Positions 52,110 to 52,659 of a stretch of 52,659 bases of DNA are shown here, in pieces. The stretch is from Flavobacteriales bacterium (GTDB lineage Bacteria; Bacteroidota; Bacteroidia; Flavobacteriales_G; Salibacteraceae), in contig DNTB01000006.1 in assembly GCA_003499525.1 (NCBI GenBank), positions 1-52,659 of the forward strand, read 5' to 3'. Made by a program: the position numbers and the translations under genes. Each line of letters begins with the position of its first letter. Within the stretch, counting starts at the first letter, position 1. The notes under the pieces are model-generated. The model was given only the letters and a program-made list of their open reading frames with translations, made no database searches and was not told the origin of the DNA.

Positions 52110-52659
52110 TTAGAATTCCGGCACCAAGCAATGGGAACTGTTGTGAATAGCTTTCAAACTTTTATCTTTCGAGATGATTCGCAACTGCCCCTGTAATATA
52201 CCGACCAATAAATCAGTTGTGAATAGCTTTCAAACTTTTATCTTTCGAGATGATTCGCAACAACAAACCATTCGTCACGTGGTATTCGTCCGTTGTGAAT
52301 AGCTTTCAAACTTTTATCTTTCGAGATGATTCGCAACTTTACGGACATTGAGCAGCCGACCGGAATAGTTGTGAATAGCTTTCAAACTTTTATCTTTAGA
52401 GATGATTCGCAACTCTGTCATCGACATTTGATTGCTGATTGGGTTGTGAATGGCTTTCAAACTTTTATCTTTAGAGATGATTCGCAACAACTAGCCCTGC
52501 CTTTTTTCCTCTTCTGTGGCTGTGGACGGCTTTCAAACTTTTATCTTTAGAGGTGGTTCGCAACTTGAAGAACTAAATCTAACAGAGATTGACGGTTGTG
52601 TATGGCTTTCTAACTTTTATCTTTAGAGATGATTCTCAACTTATTAGGTGTAGAGTGCC
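52110..52659 (+). CRISPR. CRISPR array, 46-bp repeats, probable type II-C, continues past window
   Basis: Seven 46-bp repeats start at 52140, 52216, 52292, 52368, 52443, 52519 and 52595. Spacers are 30, 30, 30, 30, 29, 30 and 30 bp, beginning with the one after element D, plus 19 bp of a further one at the edge. Repeats begin GTTGTGAATAGC and end ATTCGCAAC. The first three are identical; then TTTCGAG becomes TTTAGAG and further changes accumulate to the right (52519 and 52595 are the worst), so the right side looks like the older end. Long repeats with 30-bp spacers are typical of Bacteroidota Cas9 (II-C) loci. No cas gene is in the window. Confidence 0.95.
52141..52170 (+). promoter_or_regulatory. 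Promoter-like motif inside the CRISPR repeat (shown for repeat 1)
   Basis: Repeat positions 2-4 read TTG, then 19 bp, then TATCTTTC at 24-31. Spacing equals that of the canonical promoter at 40594-40623, and only the last base of the -7 box differs from TAnnTTTG. The expected start lies in the last ~10 bp of the repeat, just before the spacer. Each repeat carries the motif. Confidence 0.5.

Noticed and set aside
52005..52550. Short frames across the CRISPR array as proteins
   Set aside because: They only translate the repeat (recurrent NSFQTFIFRDDSQ) and have no independent coding features.

Overview
The window reads as a chromosomal segment of a Bacteroidota bacterium, most likely of the Flavobacteriia. 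Support comes from three secreted proteins with type IX secretion (T9SS) C-terminal sorting domains, a DUF3078 and a DUF349 protein, a fused E1 alpha/beta dehydrogenase, a split MetH, and promoters of the Bacteroidota form TTG-N19-TAnnTTTG. No species can be named from sequence alone. Most of the window (about 1-49.7 kb) is ordinary, tightly packed housekeeping and metabolic DNA with overlapping or near-touching genes.

Layout. 1-2.3 kb: initiator tRNA (cut by the edge), era and der, then a palindromic terminator. 2.35-5.7 kb: a giant T9SS surface protein. 5.8-12.0 kb: methionine/one-carbon block, with metK divergent from an operon of two-part metH and metF led by a SAM-I riboswitch. 12.1-15.7 kb: kynureninase, kynurenine 3-monooxygenase and a predicted envelope protein. 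15.7-23.1 kb: MBL hydrolase, a TolB-propeller/barrel protein, TauE/SafE, an M20 amidohydrolase, SCO1, cytochrome c and small membrane proteins. 23.1-32.8 kb: pheT, recG, a GH3-like ligase, a deoxynucleoside kinase and fused E1. 32.8-41.8 kb: DUF3078, DUF349, phenylacetate-type genes (enoyl-CoA hydratase, PaaZ, PaaY), prolyl oligopeptidase and a c-type cytochrome. 41.8-49.7 kb: two more T9SS proteins, an acyl-CoA synthetase and AMP nucleosidase.

From about 49.75 kb the character changes to an accessory region. It holds an orphan secreted protein, decayed coding remnants, a RelE/ParE-type toxin-antitoxin pair, a GC-rich non-coding block, and at the right edge a CRISPR array of 46-bp repeats and 29-30-bp spacers. 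That architecture fits Bacteroidota type II-C (Cas9) arrays. No cas genes lie in the window.

The most unusual signal is a family of directly repeated elements (A at about 49.8 kb, B at 50.6 kb, C at 51.9 kb, D at 52.0 kb). Full copies B and D are both 103 bp and look like the CRISPR repeat split open by a conserved 55-bp insert. In B the first 15 bp equal repeat positions 1-15, and in D the last 33 bp equal repeat positions 14-46, with a TT shared at the junction. D sits exactly where the first repeat of the array should be. The elements separate the accessory genes like cassette boundaries. The array repeat itself contains a promoter-like TTG-N19-TATCTTTC. These observations are direct; their function is inference.
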